From: Bacteroidota bacterium
Lineage (GTDB): Bacteria > Bacteroidota > Bacteroidia > B-17B0 > Aurantibacillaceae
Assembly (NCBI GenBank): GCA_013288015.1
Contig: JABDCR010000022.1
Location: 1-40,678, forward strand
DNA length: 40,678 nt
Direction of reading: 5' to 3'
Under the pieces are notes generated by a model. The model was not told where the DNA came from and made no database searches. It was given only the letters and a program-made list of their open reading frames with translations. Positions 1 to 8,846 of this stretch are shown here, in pieces. The position numbers were made by a program, and so were the translations under genes. How positions within the stretch are numbered: position 1 is the stretch's first letter; each line of letters opens with the position of its first letter.

Positions 1-1848
1 GATAAAGTGTTGTTCGAAAAAATAACCTTTGGTATCAGTCGCGGAGATAAAGTTGCCTTAGTAGCCAAAAACGGTACAGGTAAAACTACCCTGCTAAACA
101 TACTAAAAGGTGTTGAAATAGCTGATGAAGGCCGTATTTCATGGAGAAAAGAACTTACAATTGAATTTCTATCGCAAGAGCCTGTGTTTGATGAAGAAAT
201 GACAGTAATTGATACTTTACTGAATGCCAAAAACAAGTTTACCGATGTAATAAAACGTTATAACCTTGCAGTATCAGGCGACCCAAGTGTGGACATGGAT
301 GCGGTTATTATGGAAATGACAGACCTAAATGCCTGGGATTATGAGAATAAGGTAGAGGAAATTTTATCGCGCCTGCAAATAACACAGTTAAAGCAAGCCA
401 TGAAAACCTTAAGTGGCGGTCAACGTAAGCGTGTAGCTTTGGCTAGGGTTATTTTAAACAAACCTGATTTATTGGTACTTGATGAACCTACGAATCACTT
501 AGACATTGAAATGATTGAGTGGTTAGAGAATTATTTATTTGATAATGATTTTACCCTTTTAGTTGTTACCCACGACAGATATTTTTTAAATAATGTTTGT
601 AACCACGTAATTGAAATTGAAAACAGCCAGCTTTACACTTATAAAGGCAACTTTGAGTATTATTTAGAAAAGAAGGCCGAGCGTATGTTGGCTAACGCAT
701 CTGAAATTGATAAAGCAAAAAATTTATATCGCCGTGAGTTAGAATGGGTACGTAAAATGCCCCGTGCACGTGGTACAAAATCAAAATCGCGTGTAGATGC
801 TTTTTATGATGTAGAAGAAAAAGCAAAACAGAAAAAGGAGGACGACGGCGTAGAAATGTCGGTAAAAATGAGCCGATTGGGAAGTAAGATTTTAGAGCTT
901 CACAACATATCTAAAGCTTATGGCGAGCGAAGATTAATTGACCACTTTAATTACGTTTTTAAAAAAGGCGAAAAGATTGGTGTGTCGGGTGCTAATGGGT
1001 CGGGTAAAACAACTCTACTAAATATCATCCAAGGGTTTGAAGAAGCTGATAAAGGAACCATACAAACAGGTGAAACAGTAGTGTTTGGCTACTATTCTCA
1101 AAAAGGAATGGTGCTAAAAAACGACAAACGAATTATAGAGACCGTAAGTGATATAGCAGAATACATTCCCTTAGCAGATGGCACAACGTTAAGTGCGGGT
1201 AAATTATTGGCACGCTTTAATTTTCCGCCACATGTTCAATATCAAAATGTGTCAACCCTAAGCGGAGGAGAAAAACGTCGTTTGTTTTTGCTTACTATTT
1301 TAATGAAGAACCCAAACTTCCTTATTCTGGATGAGCCTACTAATGATTTAGACATTGCAACCCTACAAACCTTAGAAGATTTTTTAACTGAATTTGGCGG
1401 CTGTGTGCTTATTGTATCGCATGACAGGTACTTTATGGATAAGCTAATAGACCACCTTTTTGTATTTGAAGGACAAGGAGAAATTCGTGATTTCCCCGGC
1501 ACTTACACTCAATATAGAATTTGGAAGGATAATCAAAAGCAGGTATCTGCTAAAAATCAAATAGCAGAAAAACTAGCGGCTAAAGTTGAAAGTAAAGAAA
1601 AAACCGAGGTTAAAGCAGAAGCAGCTAAACCGATTTCTACTACCAAAAAGTCGTACAAAATTTTAAAAGAAATTGAAGATTTAGAAAAGGAAATTGCCGC
1701 ATTAGAAAGTAAAAAACAAGAGTTGGAAGCTGCACTTACCAGTGGAGAAACCGACCATGTTATACTTCAAAAAACGGGTGAAGATTTAGCTGAGACAATT
1801 AAGACTTTAGATGCTAAAAGCTTTCGTTGGTTAGAGTTACAAGACTAA
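1..1848 (+). CDS. ABC-F family ATPase, Uup-like (5' end outside window)
   Basis: The reading frame is open from base 1, so the true start lies upstream and roughly 15 residues are missing. A GTG at base 7 is only an internal codon. Two ABC ATPase domains are fused in one chain. The first has Walker A AKNGTGKTT (about base 65), signature LSGGQRKRVALAR (about 409) and Walker B LLVLDEPTNHLD (about 469). The second has Walker A GANGSGKTT (about 988), signature LSGGEKRRL (about 1258) and Walker B LILDEPTNDLD (about 1321). There is no membrane segment. A basic linker joins the domains, and the last 80 residues are a Lys/Glu-rich probable coiled coil, which is the Uup-type tail. ABC-F proteins are cytosolic and act on ribosomes rather than in transport; the precise subfamily is an inference. 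The next gene starts 18 bases on and is probably cotranscribed. Confidence 0.93.
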   Translation, partial: DKVLFEKITFGISRGDKVALVAKNGTGKTTLLNILKGVEIADEGRISWRKELTIEFLSQEPVFDEEMTVIDTLLNAKNKFTDVIKRYNLAVSGDPSVDMDAVIMEMTDLNAWDYENKVEEILSRLQITQLKQAMKTLSGGQRKRVALARVILNKPDLLVLDEPTNHLDIEMIEWLENYLFDNDFTLLVVTHDRYFLNNVCNHVIEIENSQLYTYKGNFEYYLEKKAERMLANASEIDKAKNLYRRELEWVRKMPRARGTKSKSRVDAFYDVEEKAKQKKEDDGVEMSVKMSRLGSKILELHNISKAYGERRLIDHFNYVFKKGEKIGVSGANGSGKTTLLNIIQGFEEADKGTIQTGETVVFGYYSQKGMVLKNDKRIIETVSDIAEYIPLADGTTLSAGKLLARFNFPPHVQYQNVSTLSGGEKRRLFLLTILMKNPNFLILDEPTNDLDIATLQTLEDFLTEFGGCVLIVSHDRYFMDKLIDHLFVFEGQGEIRDFPGTYTQYRIWKDNQKQVSAKNQIAEKLAAKVESKEKTEVKAEAAKPISTTKKSYKILKEIEDLEKEIAALESKKQELEAALTSGETDHVILQKTGEDLAETIKTLDAKSFRWLELQD

Positions 1849-1866
1849 TTTGATTATTTTAGCTTA

Positions 1867-3132
1867 ATGAAGAACATACTTTCACTCTTCTTTATTGATC
1901 AAGATAAGTTACGTAGTCAAAAATATATTTCTATTGTTAGTTTATTTATTATTGGCTTTAGTATCCTATCTATTATAGTGGGGCAAGACGTCAGTTTACA
2001 AGGAGATTTCACTGTTTTTTGGCAAGCAGGTAAAAACTACATTAACGGAGTATCGTTATATAGTCAGATTGGTGGGGCAGAAAGATACATCTACCCTCCT
2101 TTTGCAGCCATGTGCTTTCAGTTACTTGCTTTATTTAGTTTACATCAAGCCGGGGCTTTGTTTTGCTTTTGCAACCTGCTTTTTTGGGTGATGATTATTT
2201 ACTACACACAGAAAATTATTTTACAAGTAGCACCGCAAAGCACTCATGTTAAACTGGCTTTGTTTATTGGGTTTATTTTATCGTTCAGATATTTTTTATA
2301 TCACACCTGGTTTATACAAATGAATGAATTGGTTTTGTTGTTGAGTCTTGCAGCCGCTTATAATCACCTCATAAAAAAAGACCATTACGCCATTCCATTA
2401 GTAGTTGTAGCTACTTTTATAAAAATTATACCCTTATTTATTTTAATATGGATATTGAGTAAAAGCAACTACAAAAATTACATCAGAGCATTTATTTATT
2501 CCATTATTTGTATTGCAATTCCTTTACTAATGCGCGGCTTCCATCAAGGTGTAATTGACTTACAAGAATATTATGTTACTTTTCTACAACCCTTTCAGGA
2601 AGGAAGGGTTGAACCCAAACTACAAAACTATGGCCTGTCGGCAGCCTTATACAAAGTATTTTCTTATACAGCAGATGGAGATAAATATAATTACATAATA
2701 ACCATTTTACCTACAGCTACCATTAACCTAATTTATAAATGCATCATTATATCCTTATTTCTTGCCTTTGCAGGCATGCTTGCTTATAGCCAATTTAAAA
2801 AAGCTCCGGTTTCTTTATTTGAATTAAGTTTTATCCTACTATTTACCAACCTGGTATCGGGCATTACATGGGAGTATCATTTGGTTTCTCTGTTTTTTGC
2901 AGCAAGTGTTCTTGCCTTAGATTATTTCAACTCAAAAAATAAAAACCGAGCTATTTTTTATATACTCGGTTTTCTGTTATTTTTTAATTTAATAATTGGC
3001 GGAGATACCGTAGGCTATTACTTATACTACAAAAGTTGCGGCGGCAGCTTACTAACCTGGATGTTACTTTTGTTATGTATTTATAACATTGTAAGATACA
3101 TAAAACAGCAAAAAGAATCAAAGGCTGCTTAA
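1867..3132 (+). CDS. GT87/DUF2029-type integral membrane glycosyltransferase
   Basis: This 421-residue polytopic membrane protein has about ten hydrophobic segments. Near the N-terminus it carries GDFTVFWQAG (Asp47), then GVSLY and IYPPFAA (Tyr76-Pro-Pro). That is the layout of the GT87/DUF2029 family, where an acidic residue after the first membrane helix is the presumed catalytic base. Characterised relatives such as PimE transfer mannose from polyprenyl-phosphate mannose on the outer face of the inner membrane. The substrate here cannot be read from sequence. The gene follows the ABC-F gene by 18 bases and converges on porX, with only 8 bases between the two stops and no hairpin. A role in cell-surface glycan or glycoprotein synthesis is inferred from the family and from the nearby polysaccharide genes. 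Confidence 0.8.
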   Translation: MKNILSLFFIDQDKLRSQKYISIVSLFIIGFSILSIIVGQDVSLQGDFTVFWQAGKNYINGVSLYSQIGGAERYIYPPFAAMCFQLLALFSLHQAGALFCFCNLLFWVMIIYYTQKIILQVAPQSTHVKLALFIGFILSFRYFLYHTWFIQMNELVLLLSLAAAYNHLIKKDHYAIPLVVVATFIKIIPLFILIWILSKSNYKNYIRAFIYSIICIAIPLLMRGFHQGVIDLQEYYVTFLQPFQEGRVEPKLQNYGLSAALYKVFSYTADGDKYNYIITILPTATINLIYKCIIISLFLAFAGMLAYSQFKKAPVSLFELSFILLFTNLVSGITWEYHLVSLFFAASVLALDYFNSKNKNRAIFYILGFLLFFNLIIGGDTVGYYLYYKSCGGSLLTWMLLLLCIYNIVRYIKQQKESKAA

Positions 3133-3140
3133 CTCCTTCC

Positions 3141-4700
3141 CTACTTTGCTGTTAAGGTTATGTAAGGGATGATTACTTCTTCTAATGAAATCCCACCGTG
3201 CTGAAAAGTATCTCTGTAATAATTTACAAAGTGGTTGTAGTTATTTGGATAAGCAAAAAACTTATACTCTTTAGCAAATATATAAACCGAGCTTACATTT
3301 TGTTTAGGTAAAAAAGCATCGTGCGGGTTTTTAATTTCAAACACGTCTTTTTTGTTATAGTCCATGCTTTTACCTGTTTTGTAACGTAAGTTGGTGTTCA
3401 CGTTCTTATCACCCACAACTTTTATAGGGTCTTTAACGTGTACCGTACCGTGGTCGGTAGAAATAACAATTTTTATTTTTTTATGCGCCAATTGCTGAAT
3501 GATATCCAACAAAGGAGAATGCTCTAACCATGATTTGGTAATTGAACGATAAGCAGGTTCATCATCAGCTAACTCACGAATAATCTCCATATCGGTACGT
3601 GCATGCGATAGCATATCAACAAAATTATATACAATAACATTTAAGTTGTTTTGCATTAAATTATTGATGTTTTCTGCTAATTTTTTACCCGCATTATGAT
3701 TGGTTATTTTGTTATAGCTCATTTTTACATCTTTACCCAAGCGTTTAAGCTGAGCCTGTAAAAATTGTTCTTCAAACTGATTCTTTAATCCTTCATCTTC
3801 ATCATTCAACCACATATCCGGAAATTTTTTCTGAATTTCAGTAGGTAATAAGCCGGCAAATATGGCATTACGGGCATACTGAGTAGCCGTTGGTAAAATA
3901 CCGTAATATAATTCTTCGCTTTCTACTTTGTATAGTTCTGTAATGATGGGCTGAATTACTTTCCATTGATCGTAACGTAAATTATCAATCAAAAGAAAAA
4001 ACACACATTCGTCTTTATTTAACTCAGGAATTAATTTATTTTTCAATAGTGTATGCGACATGGTAGGAGTTTCATCTGCCGTGCCATTAAGCCATTTTAA
4101 ATAATTACGTTCTATAAACTTGCTGAAACCATTATTAGCTTCCAATTTTTGCGTGTGCAAAATTTCGAGCATGCTTTTGTCAGATGACTTATCAATCTCT
4201 AATTCCCAATACACAATTTTTTTATACAACTCAACCCACTCTTCATAATTCATATCAGAATAAAGCATGTTGCTGATTTCCTGAAAGGCCTGACGGTAAG
4301 ATGTGTTAGTCTTCTCCCCTACTAAACGCCTGTTATCCAACGTTTTTTTAAGCGATAACAGTATTTGGTTAGGATTAACCGGCTTAATTAAGTAATCAGC
4401 AATTTTAGAACCTATGGCATCATCCATAATATACTCTTCTTCGCTTTTGGTAATCATAATAACCGGCACATCGTTACGTAGAGTCTTTAAACGAGAAAGA
4501 GTTTCTAAGCCTGATAAGCCCGGCATGTTTTCGTCAAGTAAAACTACATCAAAGGCTCTATCCTTAACTAAATCAAGAGCTTCATCGCCACTGCAAACAG
4601 TGCTAACATCATAGCCTTTTTGTTGTAGAAATAATATATGGGGTTTTAGTAATTCAATTTCATCATCAGCCCATAAAAGGCTTATTTTTTCGTTGCTCAT
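3141..4700 (-). CDS. porX: PorX-type response regulator with PglZ effector domain (T9SS regulator)
   Basis: This is a 519-residue protein. The N-terminal receiver domain (about 1-120) has the acidic pair Asp12-Asp13, phosphoacceptor Asp56 in VVLLDENMPG, Thr84 and Lys106 of KP. A helical linker leads to a PglZ domain of the alkaline phosphatase superfamily (about 230-519). Likely metal ligands and active-site residues are Asp239 (LLIDNLRYDQW), Thr271 (TATQYARNA), Asp362/His366 (VDMLSHART) and Asp416/His417 (STDHGT). PorX proteins are known to control T9SS gene expression in Porphyromonas and Flavobacterium, usually signalled by PorY, and the PglZ domain acts on nucleotides. I chose ATG 4700 because WADDE then sits close to the start; a start at 4721 would add seven unusual residues. 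No sensor kinase gene lies beside it. Confidence 0.93.
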   Translation of the reverse strand: MSNEKISLLWADDEIELLKPHILFLQQKGYDVSTVCSGDEALDLVKDRAFDVVLLDENMPGLSGLETLSRLKTLRNDVPVIMITKSEEEYIMDDAIGSKIADYLIKPVNPNQILLSLKKTLDNRRLVGEKTNTSYRQAFQEISNMLYSDMNYEEWVELYKKIVYWELEIDKSSDKSMLEILHTQKLEANNGFSKFIERNYLKWLNGTADETPTMSHTLLKNKLIPELNKDECVFFLLIDNLRYDQWKVIQPIITELYKVESEELYYGILPTATQYARNAIFAGLLPTEIQKKFPDMWLNDEDEGLKNQFEEQFLQAQLKRLGKDVKMSYNKITNHNAGKKLAENINNLMQNNLNVIVYNFVDMLSHARTDMEIIRELADDEPAYRSITKSWLEHSPLLDIIQQLAHKKIKIVISTDHGTVHVKDPIKVVGDKNVNTNLRYKTGKSMDYNKKDVFEIKNPHDAFLPKQNVSSVYIFAKEYKFFAYPNNYNHFVNYYRDTFQHGGISLEEVIIPYITLTAK

Positions 4701-4793
4701 ATACGTTGTTTTATTGTACAACGAATGTAAGATGAATTTATTTCATCTCGGCGTTAAATACTGTTAGGAAAAATTGAGATTAATCTTTAAAGA

Positions 4794-5705
4794 CTAATAA
4801 TCAGCTAGCTCTTTTTTTTTAAAGCGTTCAGCAACCACTAAATCTTTGCTTCCGTCCGTGTATTCGTAAAAACCTTTTCCACTTTTAGCACCAAGGCTTC
4901 CGGCAGTAACCATATTTACTAATAAAGGACAAGGTGCGTATTTGGGATTACCAAATCCATCATGCAACACATTTAAAATATTTAAGCAAACATCTAAACC
5001 AATAAAATCAGCTAATTGAAGTGGCCCCATTGGATGAGCCATGCCTAATTTCATTACGGTATCAATTTCGGTAACACCTGCCACATTTTCGTAAAGACTA
5101 TAAATAGCCTCATTTATCATGGGCAATAAAATACGGTTAGCTACAAAACCAGGATAATCGTTTACTTCTACCGGTGCTTTGCCTAAGTTTTTAGACATTT
5201 GCATAACAAGCGTTGTAACCTCGTCAGACGTAGAATAACCACGAATAACCTCCACCAGTTTCATTACAGGCACCGGGTTCATAAAGTGCATGCCAATTAC
5301 TTTATCTGCACGCTTAGTAACCGATGCAATTTTAGTTATAGATATAGAAGATGTATTTGAGGCTAGTATTGTATTTGCATCACAAACAGCATCTAATTGT
5401 TTAAATATTTCTAATTTAATTTGAATATTTTCAGTTGCAGCTTCAATTACTAAATCTACTTGCTTAACACCATCTTCAAGCTTGGTAAAGGTTTTTATGT
5501 TAGCCAAGGCAGCTGTTTTGTCAGCTTCGGTAAGTGCACCTTTAGTAATTTGCCTGTCGATATTTTTAGTAATGGTAGCTAAAGCCTTTTCAAGCGCTGC
5601 TGCATTTACATCTATCAACGAAACCTGGTAGCCAAATTGAGCAAACACATGGGCAATTCCGTTTCCCATGGTGCCAGAACCTATAACTGCAATTTTTTTA
5701 ATCAT
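4794..5705 (-). CDS. 3-hydroxyacyl-CoA (3-hydroxybutyryl-CoA) dehydrogenase
   Basis: This 303-residue cytosolic enzyme has an N-terminal Rossmann fold: GSGTMG at residues 9-14, with Asp32 to bind the NAD ribose. The substrate-binding SNTSS (116-120) follows, then catalytic His140 in HFMNPVP with Glu152. The C-terminal helical domain carries NDYPGFVANRIL and a late GAKSGKGFYEY. Length and motifs match the short single-domain Hbd/PaaH type rather than the fused FadB type. It oxidises L-3-hydroxyacyl-CoA in beta-oxidation, butyrate or phenylacetate pathways; which one cannot be decided here. A PaaG-like hydratase lies 5 kb away on the same strand, but the two genes are not linked. The gene is divergent from the aminotransferase at 5848, and porX lies downstream, its ATG 93 bases past this stop. 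Confidence 0.9.
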   Translation of the reverse strand: MIKKIAVIGSGTMGNGIAHVFAQFGYQVSLIDVNAAALEKALATITKNIDRQITKGALTEADKTAALANIKTFTKLEDGVKQVDLVIEAATENIQIKLEIFKQLDAVCDANTILASNTSSISITKIASVTKRADKVIGMHFMNPVPVMKLVEVIRGYSTSDEVTTLVMQMSKNLGKAPVEVNDYPGFVANRILLPMINEAIYSLYENVAGVTEIDTVMKLGMAHPMGPLQLADFIGLDVCLNILNVLHDGFGNPKYAPCPLLVNMVTAGSLGAKSGKGFYEYTDGSKDLVVAERFKKKELADY

Positions 5706-5847
5706 AATAATTTATTTTAAAAATCGGACTAATGTAGCCATTTTAGATAATTGTGCTAGTTAATTTTTTCCACCGAAAATATATTTTGTTAAGAAAAAGT
5801 GCATAACCCGAAGAATAAATGCTTTTACTTTGCACATTGGGGTTAGC

Positions 5848-6708
5848 ATGGAAGTTAAAGACACTTTTTGTAATTATAACGGGCATTTAATTAGTATCTA
5901 CGAGCCTGTGGTTTCATTTGCCAACAGGGCATTTCGTTATGGAGATTCGTTATTCGAAACCATACGTGTTGTAAATAACAAAGCACTTTTTTTACAAGAT
6001 CATTTGCGAAGAATTAAGGTTGGTATGACTGTTCTGAGAATGAACATTCCGCCAACCTTTAGCTCAGAAAACATAGCTAAACTAATTGTAGAGCTGATTG
6101 ACAAAAACAACTTACAAAATGATGCTCGAGTACGGTTAACCATTTTTAGAAATGAAGGTGGATTTTATACTCCAAATAGTAATGATATTTCTTTTTTAAT
6201 TGAAGTTGAAGACCTAGGTTTTAAAGGCGGATATATACTTAATGATACCGGCTACACAGTAGATGTTTTTCATGATATTAAAAAACATAAAAACAAGCTT
6301 TCAAACTTAAAAACAGGGAATGCTTTAATATACGTGTTAGCCGGCATCTATAAAAAAGACATTAAAATGGATGACTGCTTCATTATTAATGAAGATGGTA
6401 ATGTGTGCGAAAGCATAAGCTCTAATGTGTTTATAGTAAAAAATGGTGCGCTTTATACTCCATCGCTTAGCGAAGGCTGTATAGAGGGGGTTTTAAGAAA
6501 GCAGGTTATCGACATTGCAAAAGAAAATCGCATATTATGTTATGAAATTGCATTAGCATTTAACACATTGATGAATGCTGATGAAATATTTTTAACCAAT
6601 ACTATACAGGGTTTACGGTGGATAGAAAAATACAAAACAAAGGTTTATCAAAGTAAATTAGCCGCTTTTTTTACCGAAAAGTTAAATGAGCGTGTTTCCT
6701 TGGATTAA
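5848..6708 (+). CDS. Class IV PLP-dependent aminotransferase (PabC/IlvE family)
   Basis: This 286-residue enzyme of fold-type IV has the N-terminal NRAFRYGDSLFETIRV (26-41). Its probable PLP lysine is Lys155 in NLKTGNAL, which aligns with the IKSLNYL-type motif. The cofactor-binding NEDGNVCESISSNVF follows, and a late FLTNTIQGL completes the family pattern. The family includes 4-amino-4-deoxychorismate lyase, branched-chain aminotransferase and D-amino acid aminotransferase. A pabB gene at 22783 makes the lyase role, making p-aminobenzoate for folate, plausible but unproven. I prefer ATG 5848 over the in-frame TTG at 5830, which overlaps a promoter-like TTACTTTG. The gene ends 38 bases before the Wzz-like gene, which appears to have its own promoter. 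Confidence 0.85.
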   Translation: MEVKDTFCNYNGHLISIYEPVVSFANRAFRYGDSLFETIRVVNNKALFLQDHLRRIKVGMTVLRMNIPPTFSSENIAKLIVELIDKNNLQNDARVRLTIFRNEGGFYTPNSNDISFLIEVEDLGFKGGYILNDTGYTVDVFHDIKKHKNKLSNLKTGNALIYVLAGIYKKDIKMDDCFIINEDGNVCESISSNVFIVKNGALYTPSLSEGCIEGVLRKQVIDIAKENRILCYEIALAFNTLMNADEIFLTNTIQGLRWIEKYKTKVYQSKLAAFFTEKLNERVSLD

Positions 6709-6728
6709 AAATTGATTTACTATATTTG
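6700..6728 (+). promoter_or_regulatory. Bacteroidota-type promoter for the first Wzz-like gene
   Basis: TTG at 6700-6702 and TATATTTG at 6721-6728 are separated by 18 bases, matching the TTG/TTTG and TAnnTTTG elements of Bacteroidota housekeeping promoters. The -33 element lies inside the end of the upstream aminotransferase gene. Transcription would start near 6734, about a dozen bases before ATG 6747. Confidence 0.65.
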
Positions 6729-6746
6729 CCCCGCAAAATTTTTTTT

Positions 6747-7718
6747 ATGGATAAATCTAACATAGAGATTTTTAGGGTACTATTTTTTCGAAAGAAGCAT
6801 ATTTTGCTTATTTCTTTAATAGCGATTGTATTGGCATACGTTTTTACTATGCCATTATTTATAAAACCCATCTATAAATCAACAGCCTATATTTATCCGG
6901 CCAATTTAGGTTTGTATAGTGAGGAATCACAGACCGAGCAAATGCTTCAGTTTTTACAGTCTAACGATATAAGACAATATTTATACAAAAAATACAACCT
7001 TGCTCAACATTACAAAATAGATACACTTAAGAAAACACACATGTTTGCTTATGATGAAATTTATGATAAAAAAGTAGGTATCTCTATTACAAAGTACGAA
7101 TCAGTTGAAATAAAGGTAGAGGACAGAAACCCTGATACCGCAAGAATTTTAGTAAACGGAATTATTGAAGCCGTTAACTGGTTAATTGAAAAAGAACACC
7201 GTGAAAAATATGCTGATGACGTAAAAAACTCGAAAATATATTTAGATTTTAAAACCCGCGATATTGATAGTACCCAAAAGGTGTTGGACGAGTTAAGTTC
7301 AAAATATGGCGTAGTTGATATGCGCATACAATTAAAAGAAGCCGCTAGGAGTTACTATAAAGATATGAATGGTAATGCAAAACTTACTGAGCTTATAACA
7401 AACTTAGGCAAATATGGTGTAGAGTTTGTTAAAATGTCGGCTTACTTAGAAAACCAAGTTAGGGAATACGCAATGGCTGTAACTGAGTACCAAAAACATT
7501 TAAGCGAATTAAACTATAAAAAGTCATTTGTTGCTATGGCATCCAAGCCAACTTATCCGGTAGTAGCAAGTTGGCCAAAGCGCACTATAGTTATGATAAT
7601 TACAGGTATAAGTGTTTTTATTTTAGCATGTATATATTTTGTGTTTATTGATAAAGCAAAATTTGTTTATCAGCAAGTTACTTCAAAAAACACAAAAGAA
7701 TCTGGTTCTTCTAACTAA
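6747..7718 (+). CDS. Wzz-like polysaccharide chain-length determinant protein (copy 1)
   Basis: This 323-residue protein has one membrane helix near each end (about 18-41 and 283-305) and a long, mostly helical periplasmic middle. A proline-rich stretch, SKPTYPVVASWPKR, comes just before the second helix, the layout of Wzz/PCP co-polymerases that set the chain length of O-antigen or exopolysaccharide. Residues after the first helix (PIYKSTAYIYPANLG) resemble the Wzz domain. There is no cytoplasmic tyrosine kinase domain. I chose ATG 6747 because the in-frame TTG at 6726 lies within the promoter. The next gene, 120 bases on, is a clear paralogue, and a Wzy-like gene follows it, so the three likely act together in the inner membrane. 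Confidence 0.8.
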   Translation: MDKSNIEIFRVLFFRKKHILLISLIAIVLAYVFTMPLFIKPIYKSTAYIYPANLGLYSEESQTEQMLQFLQSNDIRQYLYKKYNLAQHYKIDTLKKTHMFAYDEIYDKKVGISITKYESVEIKVEDRNPDTARILVNGIIEAVNWLIEKEHREKYADDVKNSKIYLDFKTRDIDSTQKVLDELSSKYGVVDMRIQLKEAARSYYKDMNGNAKLTELITNLGKYGVEFVKMSAYLENQVREYAMAVTEYQKHLSELNYKKSFVAMASKPTYPVVASWPKRTIVMIITGISVFILACIYFVFIDKAKFVYQQVTSKNTKESGSSN

Positions 7719-7838
7719 GAGGGTTTCTTTAAAAAAATTGTTTGTAAAACTGTGTAAATACTGAAGATAATTTAAATTTTATTTTGAAGTTTATATTAAA
7801 TTCTTTGAAAATAAATTATAGGTTTGAGAGAAGAATAT

Positions 7839-8846
7839 ATGTTGGACAATAATCTATCAATAGCAAAAAAGCTTTATAAAAATAAAAAGCACATTTTCAT
7901 GTCTACTTTAATAGCTATGTTAATGGGCTTGCTTTATACTTTTATAATAAAACCTACTTATACATCAACCGCATTTGTTTATCCATCCAGTTTAGCTACA
8001 TACGGGCAAGAATCTCAGGCAGAGCAGCTTTTACAATTTTTAGAATCAGACGAAATACAATTATATTTAATTGCTAAATTAAGCCTTGCCAAGCATTATA
8101 AAATTGACACTACAAAAGATAATTATTTGCAAAAATTAAAGGATATTTTAAGTACTAAAATAGTAATTGCTAAAACAAAATATGAATCTATTGAAATAAA
8201 AGCTTCTGATTTTAATGCTGACACAGCAAAATTATTTGTAACTGAAATTATTGATGGGGTAAACTGGTTAATTGAAAAAGAGCACAAAGAAAAATATGGT
8301 GAAACCGTTAGAAATTCATTGATTTATTTAGAACACAAAAAACATTTGGTTGATAGTACACAAAATTTACTAAACGAATTAAATAAAAAATACGAGTATC
8401 TCAATATTGGCATACAATTAAATGACGCATTTAAAAATCAATATAAAATGCAGTCGGGTGGCAATAATAATTCTTTATCAGATTTCATTAATATGTCTGA
8501 ACAACTAAAAGGAATTGAAAATGATAATAAAGGGAAATCTTTATCTGAATTAGTTACTAGTATAAATAATTACTCTTTACAATATGGAAAACTAACTGTT
8601 TATTTTGATGATCAAGTAAAAGGTTGGACGCAAGCAAATGACGATTATCAAAAAAATCTATTTGAATATAATCGCAAAATAAATTTTGTGGCTGTGGCTT
8701 CTGTACCACAAAAACCAATACAACCAAGCTGGCCAAAACGCTGGGTGGTTGTGCCAATTAGTGGTCTTGTATTTTTTATATTATCCTGCATATACTTTCT
8801 ATATATAGATAACATTAAGCAAGCCTATGCAAAAATTACTGAGTAA
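7839..8846 (+). CDS. Wzz-like polysaccharide chain-length determinant protein (copy 2)
   Basis: This 335-residue protein is a tandem paralogue of the preceding gene, with the same two-helix plan and matching blocks such as ESQAEQLLQFLESDEIQ (ESQTEQMLQFLQSNDIR in copy 1), LAKHYKIDT and GVNWLIEKEHKEKYG. It has roughly 25 extra residues in the periplasmic part (about 210-235, rich in Asn, Ser and Gly) that copy 1 lacks. The pre-helix motif is SVPQKPIQPSWPKR. I chose ATG 7839 because it has a purine-rich ribosome site, GAGAGAAG, just upstream; the in-frame TTG at 7824 lies before that site. The end overlaps the start of the next gene by 20 bases, so translation of the two is probably coupled. Chain-length control of a surface polysaccharide is the family role. 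Confidence 0.8.
   Translation: MLDNNLSIAKKLYKNKKHIFMSTLIAMLMGLLYTFIIKPTYTSTAFVYPSSLATYGQESQAEQLLQFLESDEIQLYLIAKLSLAKHYKIDTTKDNYLQKLKDILSTKIVIAKTKYESIEIKASDFNADTAKLFVTEIIDGVNWLIEKEHKEKYGETVRNSLIYLEHKKHLVDSTQNLLNELNKKYEYLNIGIQLNDAFKNQYKMQSGGNNNSLSDFINMSEQLKGIENDNKGKSLSELVTSINNYSLQYGKLTVYFDDQVKGWTQANDDYQKNLFEYNRKINFVAVASVPQKPIQPSWPKRWVVVPISGLVFFILSCIYFLYIDNIKQAYAKITE

Noticed and set aside
1242-1502. 86-codon minus-strand frame in the ABC-F gene
   Set aside because: It lies opposite the second signature and Walker B motifs of a conserved ATPase, and is a shadow.
4731-4747. Inverted repeat GATGAA-TTTAT-TTCATC between porX and the dehydrogenase gene
   Set aside because: The arms are only six bases, with no T tract and AT-rich surroundings; chance is a good enough explanation.
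5785-5832. Promoter formed by TTTG 5785 and TTACTTTG 5825 before the aminotransferase
   Set aside because: The spacing is 36 bases, about twice the expected 17-21, and the -7 part is a 7 of 8 match.
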